In this document: positions 15,701-23,259 of the stretch, in pieces
Layout: each line of letters starts with the position of its first letter
How positions within the stretch are numbered: the first letter of the stretch is position 1
From: JAJECS01 sp965243625
GTDB lineage: Bacteria > Chloroflexota > UBA11872
Assembly (NCBI GenBank): GCA_965243625.1
Contig: CBDEVI010000002.1
Coordinates: 1,984,001-2,048,000 of the forward strand
Length of the DNA: 64,000 nucleotides
Reading direction: 5' to 3'
Notes under the pieces: model-generated
Told to the model about the DNA's origin: nothing
Seen by the model: the letters and a program-made list of their open reading frames with translations, nothing else
Database searches by the model: none
Translations under genes and position numbers: made by a program

Positions 15701-16781
15701 CTTGCTCAATTCAGGGCGCTGGGCATTCGACATGGAACCGCGCTACACCATCGCGCTGCTGGCGGCGGCGCATCGCGCACCCGCGAAGAATGCAACGCTG
15801 ACCATGACGGGACCGTCAGCCAGCCGACAGGCGTTCGAGAATCGCTCTGAGGTTCGGATTCCGGTGGCGGCGCTCGGCACTGGCCACATGGTGCCGCTGC
15901 TGCCGAGCCAAGCCCAGGCCGATGTGCTGGCCAAGACGCGGCTGGGTATTCGAATTGATGAACTACGGATTCCGGGAACGAAGACCGGCGCTGCTTCGTC
16001 TCGTCTAATTCCCTATACGGAGTTGCACGAGACGAAGCAGCGCCGGTTCTTTGATCTCCCTCGAGGTGAAGGCGACACCCCCGTCTGGAAGGGGCGCTCA
16101 TTTGGGCAGTACGACCCACATGGCCGCGATCCGGCAGGAGACTGTTGGTGGGGCGATACTTTCGAATTCGTCCAAACCAAACGCGCGCGTGCGCGCGTTT
16201 TCAAAAATCTGTTCTCGCCCAGCGTGCTCGCCGATCCGGCCACGCATCCGGTGCGCCGGGCACGTATTGCCTTTAGCGACGTGACCAACCGTACAAACTC
16301 CCGAACCGTGATTGCCTGTTTGATCCCGCCGAAAGTCTTCCTTGTAAACAGCGCGCCATACTTGGTGTCGCCCACAGGAGATGCCCATGCGCAGATGGTC
16401 GCGCTTGGGGTACTGAACAGCTTGCCCTTCGACTGGCAAGCCAGGCGCTTCGTTGAGTTACACGTCAGCTTCTTTCTCCTCAACATGCTGTGTTTTCCAC
16501 CCATCGAGTCGCTGGACCGAGACGCGATAGCGCGGCACGCCGGCCGCCTGTCGTGCGTGGACAAACGCTTCGCCGAGTTCGCGGCCGAGGCGGACGTGGA
16601 CTGCGGCCCGCTGCTGCCCGAGCAACGCGACGAGCTGCGCGCCGAGATCGATGCGCTGGTGGCCCACGGTTACGGCCTTTCCGCTGACGACCTGGAAGTC
16701 GTCTTCGACGACTTCACGCTGGCCGCCGTGCCGACCGCCTATCGCGACCTGGTGCGCGACGCCTATCGGCGGCTCGCGTGA
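12723..16781 (+). CDS. Large N6-adenine DNA methyltransferase of a defence module (Eco57I/PglX/DrmMI-like)
   Basis: The 1352-aa protein has a long N-terminal helical region (about 1-560), then an N6-adenine methyltransferase core. Motif I is LDPAMGSAHFL (Asp590 by this start), followed by GVDLSPMAVEIGRVSLWL. Motif IV is NPPW at about 864-867, in VVGNPPWNE. A C-terminal target-recognition-like half follows. The size and order match Eco57I-type, BREX PglX and DISARM DrmMI methyltransferases. I see no nuclease motif. The GTG at 12723 is preferred; an upstream GTG (12666) would add residues unlike a protein start. The stop overlaps the helicase start by 4 bp, so the two act together. The role is presumably host DNA marking in a restriction-like system, or target modification. 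Confidence 0.88.
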   Translation: MAVDSTLSEGIRELIQRLEIKLGQARAISGKPQELAGFWNAGPVEVAYAPNPIPEGSLGRVWRDRQAGRATALLVICPGEADERLAVVGPNSQQPVRRAHAHALIQELLDAASRSQLEAARRLDAALAVLNLSAVPGVVAHGLLTTHYLTRRLSSHRRELKDASAETEGVGAWRALVQALGYSLRTREPDYYVLEADGRALAALRALSEPGQFGRAGPGGQLPEAALLANCQRENTTWGFLAAGERLRLYASAPERGSAIDRWLEIDASLVPGDWRWLLGLFAPISLKPDGLLDQFQVRAADHGTELRERIEQQIRERALPAIARGLGEWIEANQGADLSDPATREEIQEASLTFLFRVLFLLYAESLDFLPAYAAAYQPHSATTIAREARDNIDRRGGSTTTWARLRTLFHAVSGGDAAWGVYAYNGALFAAEDGLPGAGLLEHADVRDDHMRPALVAIGFDDEAADADAGVDYGGLDVGHLGAIYEGLLALKLSRASEALGWDKRRKRYVPQAEPGEDGIAAGQLFFQTEAGGRKGGGVYYTPQLLVRHLVNHSVIPALDEHLRGIANLRQRDPDAASRRLFEFRVLDPAMGSAHFLADALDRMADHYASFLAEHSLPGVRERLIALRREAEGAERAEDAQLLRRLILKRCIYGVDLSPMAVEIGRVSLWLKSFVPGMALSYLGHNLQTGDALVGAATLGGRRAAALHRRPQTGDASVRAAALDPVASVLPLVLTERDSPILRALEVAASKARELADIEDRTPGDVARSQEVEAELREAAAGVRRVLDLWTAEPFGVEGARQVLARKSVANVIADEASGKDAELLSAAQAEAARRHFFHWPAAFPEVFQPDGERPGFDAVVGNPPWNEITIEELAFYALHDPGLRALQSNAEREARIIRLVQQFPELPRAFERLRARLEQERAFFRAENGYVAQGSGDTDVYKLFCERYRHLVREGGRVGVVLPRSALQTKGARGFRDWLFSQAPPERVDFLLNSGRWAFDMEPRYTIALLAAAHRAPAKNATLTMTGPSASRQAFENRSEVRIPVAALGTGHMVPLLPSQAQADVLAKTRLGIRIDELRIPGTKTGAASSRLIPYTELHETKQRRFFDLPRGEGDTPVWKGRSFGQYDPHGRDPAGDCWWGDTFEFVQTKRARARVFKNLFSPSVLADPATHPVRRARIAFSDVTNRTNSRTVIACLIPPKVFLVNSAPYLVSPTGDAHAQMVALGVLNSLPFDWQARRFVELHVSFFLLNMLCFPPIESLDRDAIARHAGRLSCVDKRFAEFAAEADVDCGPLLPEQRDELRAEIDALVAHGYGLSADDLEVVFDDFTLAAVPTAYRDLVRDAYRRLA

Positions 16782-19700
16782 CGATGGACTCGCCGTCGGG
16801 CGGCCAGCCGGAGTTGATCGACAACCGGGAGCGCTACTCGCACGGCGAGGCGCTGGAATGGCTGGCGGCCCACTACCCCCTGCCGCTGCGCGCGGCCAGC
16901 GGCTACGTGCGCCTGGGCGGGTTGCACGCGCTGGCCCAGATGCCGGGGCCGGCGGACCGGCCGGTGCGGCTGCTGCTCGGGGCGATGCCCGATCCAGGTC
17001 TGGGTGAGGACTCGCCAATCGACGAAGCGCGGCAGGTGAATCAACTCTTCGAGCGCGCCCTCGAACGTCTGCGACGCGAGCGCGACTTCGACGCCTTCCC
17101 ACCCAGCCGCCGGCTACAGGCTCTGGCCGCGGTAGACGACTTTCTGCGGGCGCCGCGGGTGGAGGTGCGCCGCTACGCGCCACGATTCCTGCACGGCAAG
17201 ACCTACATCCTCAGCAGCGACCCCCACCACGAGGCCGCGCCGGGGGCGGCGCTGGTGACGTCGGCCAACCTGACAAGGGGAGGGCTTTCCGGAAACTTGG
17301 AATTGGGGCTGGCGCGCTATGACCCGTGGTTGGTACGAGAGGCCGCCAACTGGTTCGACGGGCTTTGGGCGGAGGCCGAGCCGTTCAAGGATGAGCTCCT
17401 GGATCTGCTGTTGCCGCCTCCGCAGGCGCAAGACCCGGAGACTATCTTTCTGCGCGCGCTGCTGGAGCTTTACGGCGACGAGTTCGCGGAGGTTGACCCG
17501 CCGCCGGTGACCACGCTGGCCGAGTTTCAGCGCGACGGCTACGAGCGCGCCCGCTACATCGTCGATGCCTACGGCGGCGTGATCTATGCCGACGGAGTTG
17601 GCACGGGCAAGACGTTCATTGGGGTGGAGTTCGTGCGCGACTACGCGCGCGAGCGCGGCCTCTACACGCTGGTGGTGGCACCGGCGCAGCTGCGCGACAC
17701 GACCTGGGTACAGGCGCTGCGGGCGGCCAACCTGCCACATGAGGTGGTGTCCTACCAGGAATTGGCCGCCGACGAGCAACTAGCGGATCCCTCCCACAGG
17801 CAACGCCAACGGGTGCTGAGCCTCAACAAGGACGCCTATCGGCTGATACTCGTGGACGAGGCGCATGCCTTCCGCAACCGCGACACGACTTGGTATGGCG
17901 CGCTTCATCGACTGCTCGGCGGCGAGCCCAAGCACCTGGTGCTACTCACGGCCACGCCGGTCAACAACTCGCTGTGGGACCTGTATCACCAGATCATGCT
18001 GTTTGCACGGGCGGAGTCCCGCTTCGCCGGAGCGCCGCTCCGCGTTCGCGACTTGAAGCAGTTTTTCGTCACGGCGGGCGCCAACGAGCCGGAAAGCGCC
18101 TCACACGCGAAGCTGTTCCCGCTGCTCGATGCAGTGGCGGTACGGCGCGACCGGCGTTTCTTGCAGGAGCGCTACCAAAACGCGGCCTTTCCGGATGGCA
18201 CCCCGGTGCGCTTTCCCCAGCCACGCTTGACCGCTCACCGCTACGACCTGGACGCGGCCTATCCCGGCGTATTCACCGAGATCGTGGCGGCGATCGACAA
18301 ACTCGAGATGGCGCGCTATCGGCCCTCGGCCTACTTGCGCGACCAGGCCGAAGAAAGCGCGCACGAGAACGTGTTGGCCGCGCTGATCCAATCTGGACTG
18401 TTGAAGCGCTTCGAGTCGTCGGTGTACGCCGCGCACAAGACCGTCGAGCGGATGGTGGCAGCCCACGAACTGGTACTGCGTGCGCTCACCGAGCACGACC
18501 TGGTGCCTGGGCCCGAGCAATTACTCGAGCTGCTTGCCGAAGACTCCGATGGCTGGGACACGGCAGAGCTCGAGGACGCCCTGCTGGAGGCTTGCGGAGA
18601 CGCCTGGGCGGCCACGGACTTCGAGGACAGCTTCGGCGAGCACCTTGACGCCGACTTGAGCACGCTGCGCCTGCTGCGGGTGCGCCTTTCTGATCTGCTG
18701 CAAGTCGAGGATCCCAAGCTGACCGCGCTGGCCCGCGTGCTGCAAGAAACGCCGGCACGCAAGGTGGTGGTCTTTGCGAGCTACGCGGACACCGTGGCGT
18801 ACCTGGATGAACAGTTGCGCTCGCGGCCCGAGATTGGCAACGGGCGGGCAATGGCCGTGATCCACGGCAGCGCCGAGGACGCCGCAACTCGCACGCACAT
18901 TCTCGAACGCTTCTGCCCCCGTTCCATGACGGACGACCCGGATTTCAGACCGCGGGATGGCGAGGTCGATCTGCTTCTAAGCACGGACGTGGTGTCCGAA
19001 GGTCAGAACCTGCAAGACGCCCAGGCGGTCGTCTCCTACGACATGCCCTGGAACCCGCAGCGTGTGGTGCAACGTAATGGCCGAGTGATTCGCCTCAAGT
19101 CGGACTTCGATGAGGTGTTCCTCGCCACGCTGCTGCCCGCCGACGGTGCGCTGGAAGAGGAATTGGAGTTGGAGTCCAAACTGCGCGCCAAGATCGCGGC
19201 GGCCAACGCCTCTATTGGAATGGAGTCCGAGGTGCTGGCCGACGCCGGGGCAGAGTCCCGAAACTACGCCGAACTCAAGGCATTCAGCGACCGGCTGGTG
19301 GAAGGCGACGCCGACCTGTTGGCCGAAGGCGAGGGCGGTGAGATCGGCTCGTTCGCGGGCGAGGCATACCGCCACCGGCTCCGGCGCGCTCGCGATGAGG
19401 GGCGGTTGGAGGAACTGAGGGGACTTCCTTGGGGGATCGGCGCGGCGTTCCGGGCTGCCACCCAGCCTGCCGACGTGAATCTGCCGGGCGTGTTCTTTGC
19501 CTGCCGGACACGCGCGGACCGTCGCTACTGGCGATTCGTGGACGCCGACGGCCGCGTACTGACGACAGACTTGCGGATGCTGCAGCTGGCGGACCCGCAC
19601 GGCGCCATCGGCGAGCCCGAGCCCACGACCATTGACCTGGATGCTGTCTGGCAGGTGGCCGTGAACGACATCTGCACCGAGCACAACGCGCAGCTCGATC

Positions 19701-20041
19701 CGCAGACCCGCGAGGCGCGCTTGCCCGCCAGCCAGCGCTGGGCGCTCCAGGACATCCTGCGCTCGGCCGAGGCGCCGGGCGGGCGAGAATTCGAGCAAGC
19801 GCACGACGCGCTGACGGTTGCGCGCCCGGGAATCGTGCTGCGCGACCTGTCCGCAATCCGCCACCGCCAGCAGGACGGGGAGCTAAGCGTCTCCGAGGCT
19901 GCAGAGGAGATTGCTAGTGCGGTTCAGCGGCACGGGCTAAGGCCGATGCAAGTGCCAGACGAACCGGAATCGGAAATCACTCCGGACGACGTGGGCGTGG
20001 TCTGTTATCAGATCGTCCTGCCACCGGGCTCTGACGCGTGA
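16778..20041 (+). CDS. SNF2-type helicase with N-terminal phospholipase-D-like domain
   Basis: The 1087-aa protein has a PLD-like domain first: His139-x-Lys141 in LHGKTYILSSD and TSANLTRGGLSGNLELG, which gives the HxK, (T/S)SxN and NxEL elements of a single-copy PLD domain. A superfamily 2 helicase core follows: Walker A DGVGTGKT (272-279), DEAH (360-363), the TATPVNNSLWDLY motif III region, and motif VI with a QRNGRVIR arginine finger. The C-terminal third is charged and unassigned. The PLD part could be the nuclease, although the Asp of a canonical HKD motif is absent. Translation is coupled to the methyltransferase (ATGA overlap). DISARM class 1 also pairs a SNF2 helicase (DrmD) with a large methyltransferase, but DrmA, DrmB and DrmC genes are absent here. 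Confidence 0.9.
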   Translation: MTMDSPSGGQPELIDNRERYSHGEALEWLAAHYPLPLRAASGYVRLGGLHALAQMPGPADRPVRLLLGAMPDPGLGEDSPIDEARQVNQLFERALERLRRERDFDAFPPSRRLQALAAVDDFLRAPRVEVRRYAPRFLHGKTYILSSDPHHEAAPGAALVTSANLTRGGLSGNLELGLARYDPWLVREAANWFDGLWAEAEPFKDELLDLLLPPPQAQDPETIFLRALLELYGDEFAEVDPPPVTTLAEFQRDGYERARYIVDAYGGVIYADGVGTGKTFIGVEFVRDYARERGLYTLVVAPAQLRDTTWVQALRAANLPHEVVSYQELAADEQLADPSHRQRQRVLSLNKDAYRLILVDEAHAFRNRDTTWYGALHRLLGGEPKHLVLLTATPVNNSLWDLYHQIMLFARAESRFAGAPLRVRDLKQFFVTAGANEPESASHAKLFPLLDAVAVRRDRRFLQERYQNAAFPDGTPVRFPQPRLTAHRYDLDAAYPGVFTEIVAAIDKLEMARYRPSAYLRDQAEESAHENVLAALIQSGLLKRFESSVYAAHKTVERMVAAHELVLRALTEHDLVPGPEQLLELLAEDSDGWDTAELEDALLEACGDAWAATDFEDSFGEHLDADLSTLRLLRVRLSDLLQVEDPKLTALARVLQETPARKVVVFASYADTVAYLDEQLRSRPEIGNGRAMAVIHGSAEDAATRTHILERFCPRSMTDDPDFRPRDGEVDLLLSTDVVSEGQNLQDAQAVVSYDMPWNPQRVVQRNGRVIRLKSDFDEVFLATLLPADGALEEELELESKLRAKIAAANASIGMESEVLADAGAESRNYAELKAFSDRLVEGDADLLAEGEGGEIGSFAGEAYRHRLRRARDEGRLEELRGLPWGIGAAFRAATQPADVNLPGVFFACRTRADRRYWRFVDADGRVLTTDLRMLQLADPHGAIGEPEPTTIDLDAVWQVAVNDICTEHNAQLDPQTREARLPASQRWALQDILRSAEAPGGREFEQAHDALTVARPGIVLRDLSAIRHRQQDGELSVSEAAEEIASAVQRHGLRPMQVPDEPESEITPDDVGVVCYQIVLPPGSDA

Positions 20042-20095
20042 GATCCGAGGAGGTATCGGTCGTCTGCGCGGTGTGATCGAGCGGTCTAGGCGAGG

Positions 20096-20740
20096 CTAGC
20101 CAGAGTCCACCCGCGCGGCGAGTTCGTTCCAGGCGGCTTCGACTCGGGCGACGGCGCTGAGGGTGGCGTAGGTGTCGGGCCACATGGCGTCCACGATGGC
20201 TTTGGCGCCGGCGTCGTCACCGGCTGCCGCCAGCTGCTCGATCTCGGCGGTGCGCGCGGCGTGGCGGGCGGCGGTCCCGCGGGCGAGCCGGGCCAGCTCC
20301 CGCGACACCCGGAAGTGCTCAAGGGCAAGGTCCGCGGTGGAGACGCCGGCGGACGGATCGTGCTCGGCGCGCTCTTCGCTGGTCGAGTGACCGTACTTGG
20401 GCGGCAGACGCGACCCGTCCTCGGCGTACATGGTGTGGGTCGGCTCGACGTGCGGCGTGACCGAGAGATACATGATGACCGGCTCGTCGCCGACGACGCG
20501 CACCTGGTGCATCTCGTCGCGACCCGCGAAGCACAGCTCACCCGGGCCCAGCACCGCGGATTCGCCCTCGATCTCGAACTCGGCGCGGCCCTGCATGATC
20601 AGGAAGACCTCGGCGCCCAGGTCGTGGCTGTGGCGCGTGGCCACGTCGCCCGGCTCGAAGCGCAGAAAGCGCGCGCGGATCTCGGGCGTGATGACGACGT
20701 TCTTGATATCGCGGCGATAGTCGAAGACTTGCAGCGGCAT
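20096..20740 (-). CDS. Cupin-domain protein
   Basis: The 214-aa protein has an N-terminal cupin. Motif 1 reads ATRHSHDLGAEVFLIMQG (two His and a Glu as metal ligands) and motif 2 reads GDEMHQVRVVGDEP (His). The last 80 residues are helical (LALEHFRVSRELARLARG onward) and may mediate oligomerisation. Cupins of this type bind a metal and either bind or oxidise small ligands; no reaction can be named. The ATG at 20740 is chosen over the upstream one at 20776 because MPLQVFDYRRD is the natural start, with AGGAG upstream. It is convergent with the helicase gene. Confidence 0.85.
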   Translation of the reverse strand: MPLQVFDYRRDIKNVVITPEIRARFLRFEPGDVATRHSHDLGAEVFLIMQGRAEFEIEGESAVLGPGELCFAGRDEMHQVRVVGDEPVIMYLSVTPHVEPTHTMYAEDGSRLPPKYGHSTSEERAEHDPSAGVSTADLALEHFRVSRELARLARGTAARHAARTAEIEQLAAAGDDAGAKAIVDAMWPDTYATLSAVARVEAAWNELAARVDSG

Positions 20741-20759
20741 GGCTAAGCGGCTCCTTCCA

Positions 20760-20860
20760 AGTGGAGACCTTTGCAAAATTTTTTGACATCCCGCGCCCCA
20801 CCTCGGATCACCCTCACCCTAACCCTCTCCCATCAAGGGAGAGGGGACCGGACGGGCTAT
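20760..20860. repeat. Dispersed repeat fragments
   Basis: 'gtggagacctttgcaaaa' (20760-20777) matches the left arm of the MITE-like unit, and 'ccctcaccctaaccctctccc' at 20812 is the other common repeat. There is no gene in the gap between 20741 and 20879. Confidence 0.6.
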
Positions 20861-20879
20861 CCAGACTTCAGGGGCCGGG

Positions 20880-21971
20880 TCACGCATGGGCCTCCAGGTG
20901 CGCCAGCACGATATCGCGTACCAGCGCGACGTGCTCGACGGCCTCGCGGCCCGGCGTGAGCGGCTGATCGCCGCGCCTGATGCACGCCGCGAAGTGCTCC
21001 AGCTCCAGCTTGAACGGGTTGGCCTGCCATGAGCGGGTGGTTGTGGCGGGGTGGCCCTCGGCGTCGATCCACTGCACGGTGACGTCGCTCGGCACGCCGC
21101 GGCTCCAGCCCGTGGGGAACGAGGCGATCACGCGATCGCGCGAGCCATAGACCGCCAGCGTCTCCTCGAAGCTGAAAAGCTCCGGCAGGTCGATCCAGCT
21201 GCACACGGCCCGCGCGCCGCCGGGGTACTCCAGCACGGTGGACAGCGCGACGCCGCCGGCCCAGATGTCGGTGCTGACGACGCGGCGCGGACTGCCGAAC
21301 ATGCCGTGAAGGTTGCCGATGTCGTGGATCATGCTGCCGTTGATGGCCCCGAAGGCGCTGAGCGTGGCGGCGTCGACCCGGTCGCGGCCCAGCGCCTCGG
21401 CGACGAGCCGGTCCGACTCTGCGCGCCCGGCCTCGATCACCTCCCGGGGCAGATCGGACGGCACGTGGTAGTCGAACGTCGCCAGGTGCAGCGCGTTGTC
21501 GGGGTGCAGGTGGTTGACCTGGATGAAGCGCACGTCGTCGATTGCCGCCACCCGCCGCTGCGCGAACTGGAAGGCCGGGTCATAGCGCTTCATGTAGGCC
21601 GCTTGGTAGACGAAGCCGGCGCGGTCGGCCGCATCCGCCATGGCCTCCGCCTCGGCAACCGTGTAGCAAACGGGCTTTTCGACCAGGATGTGCTTGCCGG
21701 CCTCGGCCGCCGCGATAGCGGGCGGCGCATGCGAGCCGGTGGTGCAGACGATGACCGCGTCGATGTCCGCCCGCTCGACGAGCTCGTGAAAGTCCACGTG
21801 CCGTCGCTCCGGCGGCACGCCGTAGGCGTCGCCGACGTGCGTCAGCAACTCACGCGACAGGTCGCACAGGCCGGCGATCTCGAACTCGTCCTGGAGCTCG
21901 ACCAGGTGCGGCAAGTGCTGGATCTGGGCAATCCCGCCACAGCCGATGACGCCGATCCGAATTCTGCTCAC
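20880..21971 (-). CDS. Gfo/Idh/MocA-family NAD(P)-dependent oxidoreductase
   Basis: The 363-aa protein has a Rossmann N-terminus, IGVIGCGGIAQIQHLPHL, with a GxGxxA-type loop, and the family signature EKPVCYTVAEAEAM. The C-terminal alpha/beta substrate domain includes GSMIHDIGNLHGMFG, which supplies the catalytic Asp/His pair. Members oxidise inositols, sugars or their derivatives. The substrate is unknown; it may work with the TIM-barrel isomerase at 10390. Confidence 0.93.
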   Translation of the reverse strand: MSRIRIGVIGCGGIAQIQHLPHLVELQDEFEIAGLCDLSRELLTHVGDAYGVPPERRHVDFHELVERADIDAVIVCTTGSHAPPAIAAAEAGKHILVEKPVCYTVAEAEAMADAADRAGFVYQAAYMKRYDPAFQFAQRRVAAIDDVRFIQVNHLHPDNALHLATFDYHVPSDLPREVIEAGRAESDRLVAEALGRDRVDAATLSAFGAINGSMIHDIGNLHGMFGSPRRVVSTDIWAGGVALSTVLEYPGGARAVCSWIDLPELFSFEETLAVYGSRDRVIASFPTGWSRGVPSDVTVQWIDAEGHPATTTRSWQANPFKLELEHFAACIRRGDQPLTPGREAVEHVALVRDIVLAHLEAHA

Positions 21972-22107
21972 GGTCCGAAGTGCCTTCGATTTGCGATGCG
22001 CACGCCGAGCCTACCGCCTGGTCCCGCCAGCGGAGACCTCTTCCCAAATGATCGACATGCCATCCGCATCCAATCCTCGAATCACCCTCTCGCTGCCCCT
22101 CTCCCGG

Positions 22108-22232
22108 CGAAGACCATTGCAGAATCCAACAGGGCTTGGGAATGACCCGGCCCATCCTGTCCGCCCTCAGATTCAATGAAGGGTGGATTCCCGCCTTCGC
22201 GGGAATGACGAAGGGTTACGCAGGGGTCTCCC
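22108..22232. repeat. MITE-like repeat unit B
   Basis: A full unit of about 125 bp: left arm CGAAGACCATTGC, 'cctgtccgccctcagattcaatgaagg', TTCCCGC/GCGGGAA hairpin, 'aatgacgaagggttacg' and right arm GCAGGGGTCTCCC. A second GCGGGAATGACGGACTCA fragment follows at 22248. The 21972-22335 gap holds nothing else except the toxin-antitoxin promoter. Confidence 0.8.
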
Positions 22233-22335
22233 TTCGCGGGGAAAGGCTGCGCGGGAATGACGGACTCAAGGTTGCCCACTACCCGCTGGACGGCCCTGCC
22301 TTACTTATTTTAAGCTCTGCGTAAGGAGGTCCCTC

Positions 22336-22581
22336 ATGCTCGTGAAGATCACGTCCAAGCGCCAGGTCACCTTCCCCAAGCATGTGCTGGACGAATTGGG
22401 GGTGGGGCCCGGCGACCGGCTCGAGCTGCGCGAGGGTCCCGATGGCTACATCCTGAAGCCCAGGCGCATCGACTATTCCAAGCTGGGAACGCTGAGGGAC
22501 AAGATAAAGCCCGGCACTCCGCCGTTCGACATCCGTAAGTTCCGGGACGAAGGATATGATCCGGACAAGTATCGGGATTGA
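22336..22581 (+). CDS. AbrB/MazE/VapB-like antitoxin
   Basis: The 81-aa protein starts MLVKITSKRQVTFPKHVLDELGVGPGD, the swapped-hairpin AbrB/MazE DNA-binding domain (residues 1-45) used by VapB-type antitoxins to repress their own operon. The C-terminal tail (DIRKFRDEGYDPDKYRD) probably wraps the toxin. A very strong ribosome site, aaggaggt, precedes the ATG. The gene overlaps the PIN gene by 26 bp, which gives coupled translation with antitoxin first. Confidence 0.9.
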   Translation: MLVKITSKRQVTFPKHVLDELGVGPGDRLELREGPDGYILKPRRIDYSKLGTLRDKIKPGTPPFDIRKFRDEGYDPDKYRD

Positions 22582-22960
22582 CACCTCGATTCTCGTCCGG
22601 TTGGTCACCGGCCAGCCTCCCGACCTGTTTACCCTCTGCGTCGAAAGACTCAGCGCCCTCTGCGCGGCGGACGCCGAGATTCTCGCGTCAAATCAGGTGA
22701 TTGGAGAGGCCTACGTCACCCTTCAACGTCACTATGGAATCTCGAAGGAGGACGCCCGTGACGAGCTTCACACCACCCTCACCAGCGGTCTGGTCGCCCC
22801 ACTGAGCGGGCGCGTCGTACTGGACGCCCTCGCGGCGACCAGTAACCCCGGCCTGTTCGACCGCCTGATCGCCATCGACTACGAGCGGGCCGGGATGGAC
22901 ACGCTCACCTTGGACAGGCGCATGGCTTCCCTCCGCCACGTGCGCCTCGTCGCAGAGTGA
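22556..22960 (+). CDS. PIN-domain toxin ribonuclease (VapC-like)
   Basis: The 134-aa protein has the PIN-domain acidic site: Asp9 in GIDTSILVRL, Glu in VIGEAYVTLQ, and a late Asp pair in FDRLIAIDYERAG and LTLDRRM. VapC proteins cleave RNA, often tRNA, when freed from antitoxin. The length is normal and the acidic residues are present, so it should be active. Confidence 0.88.
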   Translation: MIRTSIGIDTSILVRLVTGQPPDLFTLCVERLSALCAADAEILASNQVIGEAYVTLQRHYGISKEDARDELHTTLTSGLVAPLSGRVVLDALAATSNPGLFDRLIAIDYERAGMDTLTLDRRMASLRHVRLVAE

Positions 22961-23032
22961 GCGACTGACCGAGCCGCGACATTTCATCCAGGCCCAATGC
23001 TCGGATCGCCCTCTCCCTAACCCTCTCCCAGA

Positions 23033-23155
23033 GGAGACTTTTGCGAAATCCGGCCGGGCTTGGGGATGACCGGTCGCATCCTGTCCGCCCCCAGGTTCAA
23101 TGAAGGGTGGATTCTCGCCTTCGCGGGAATGACGAAGGGTTACGCAAGGGTCTCC
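23033..23155. repeat. MITE-like repeat unit C (best copy)
   Basis: A 123-bp unit bounded by near-perfect inverted ends GGAGACTTTTGC and GCAAGGGTCTCC, with a central TTCTCGC/GCGGGAA hairpin. It shares the internal sequence 'cctgtccgcccccaggttcaatgaagg' with the other units. There is no open reading frame of its own, so any movement would need a transposase elsewhere. Confidence 0.85.
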
Positions 23156-23259
23156 AGAGGGAGACGGGATCGGGCCAAGGACAGTCCTGGCGCAGGCGTC
23201 CGGTATTCTCGCCGGGCTCGCCGGATGGCGACATCGGTTGGTGCGAGAGGACGGACGGG

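Noticed and set aside
12723..20041. Complete DISARM or BREX system
   Set aside because: Only the methyltransferase and helicase are present; the required partner genes (DrmA/B/C, or PglZ/BrxC) are not found on either side.
23107..23259. N-terminal extension of the propeller gene
   Set aside because: It begins inside the MITE-like repeat (DSRLRGNDEG), a common artefact; the GTG at 23260 has a ribosome site and natural N-terminus.
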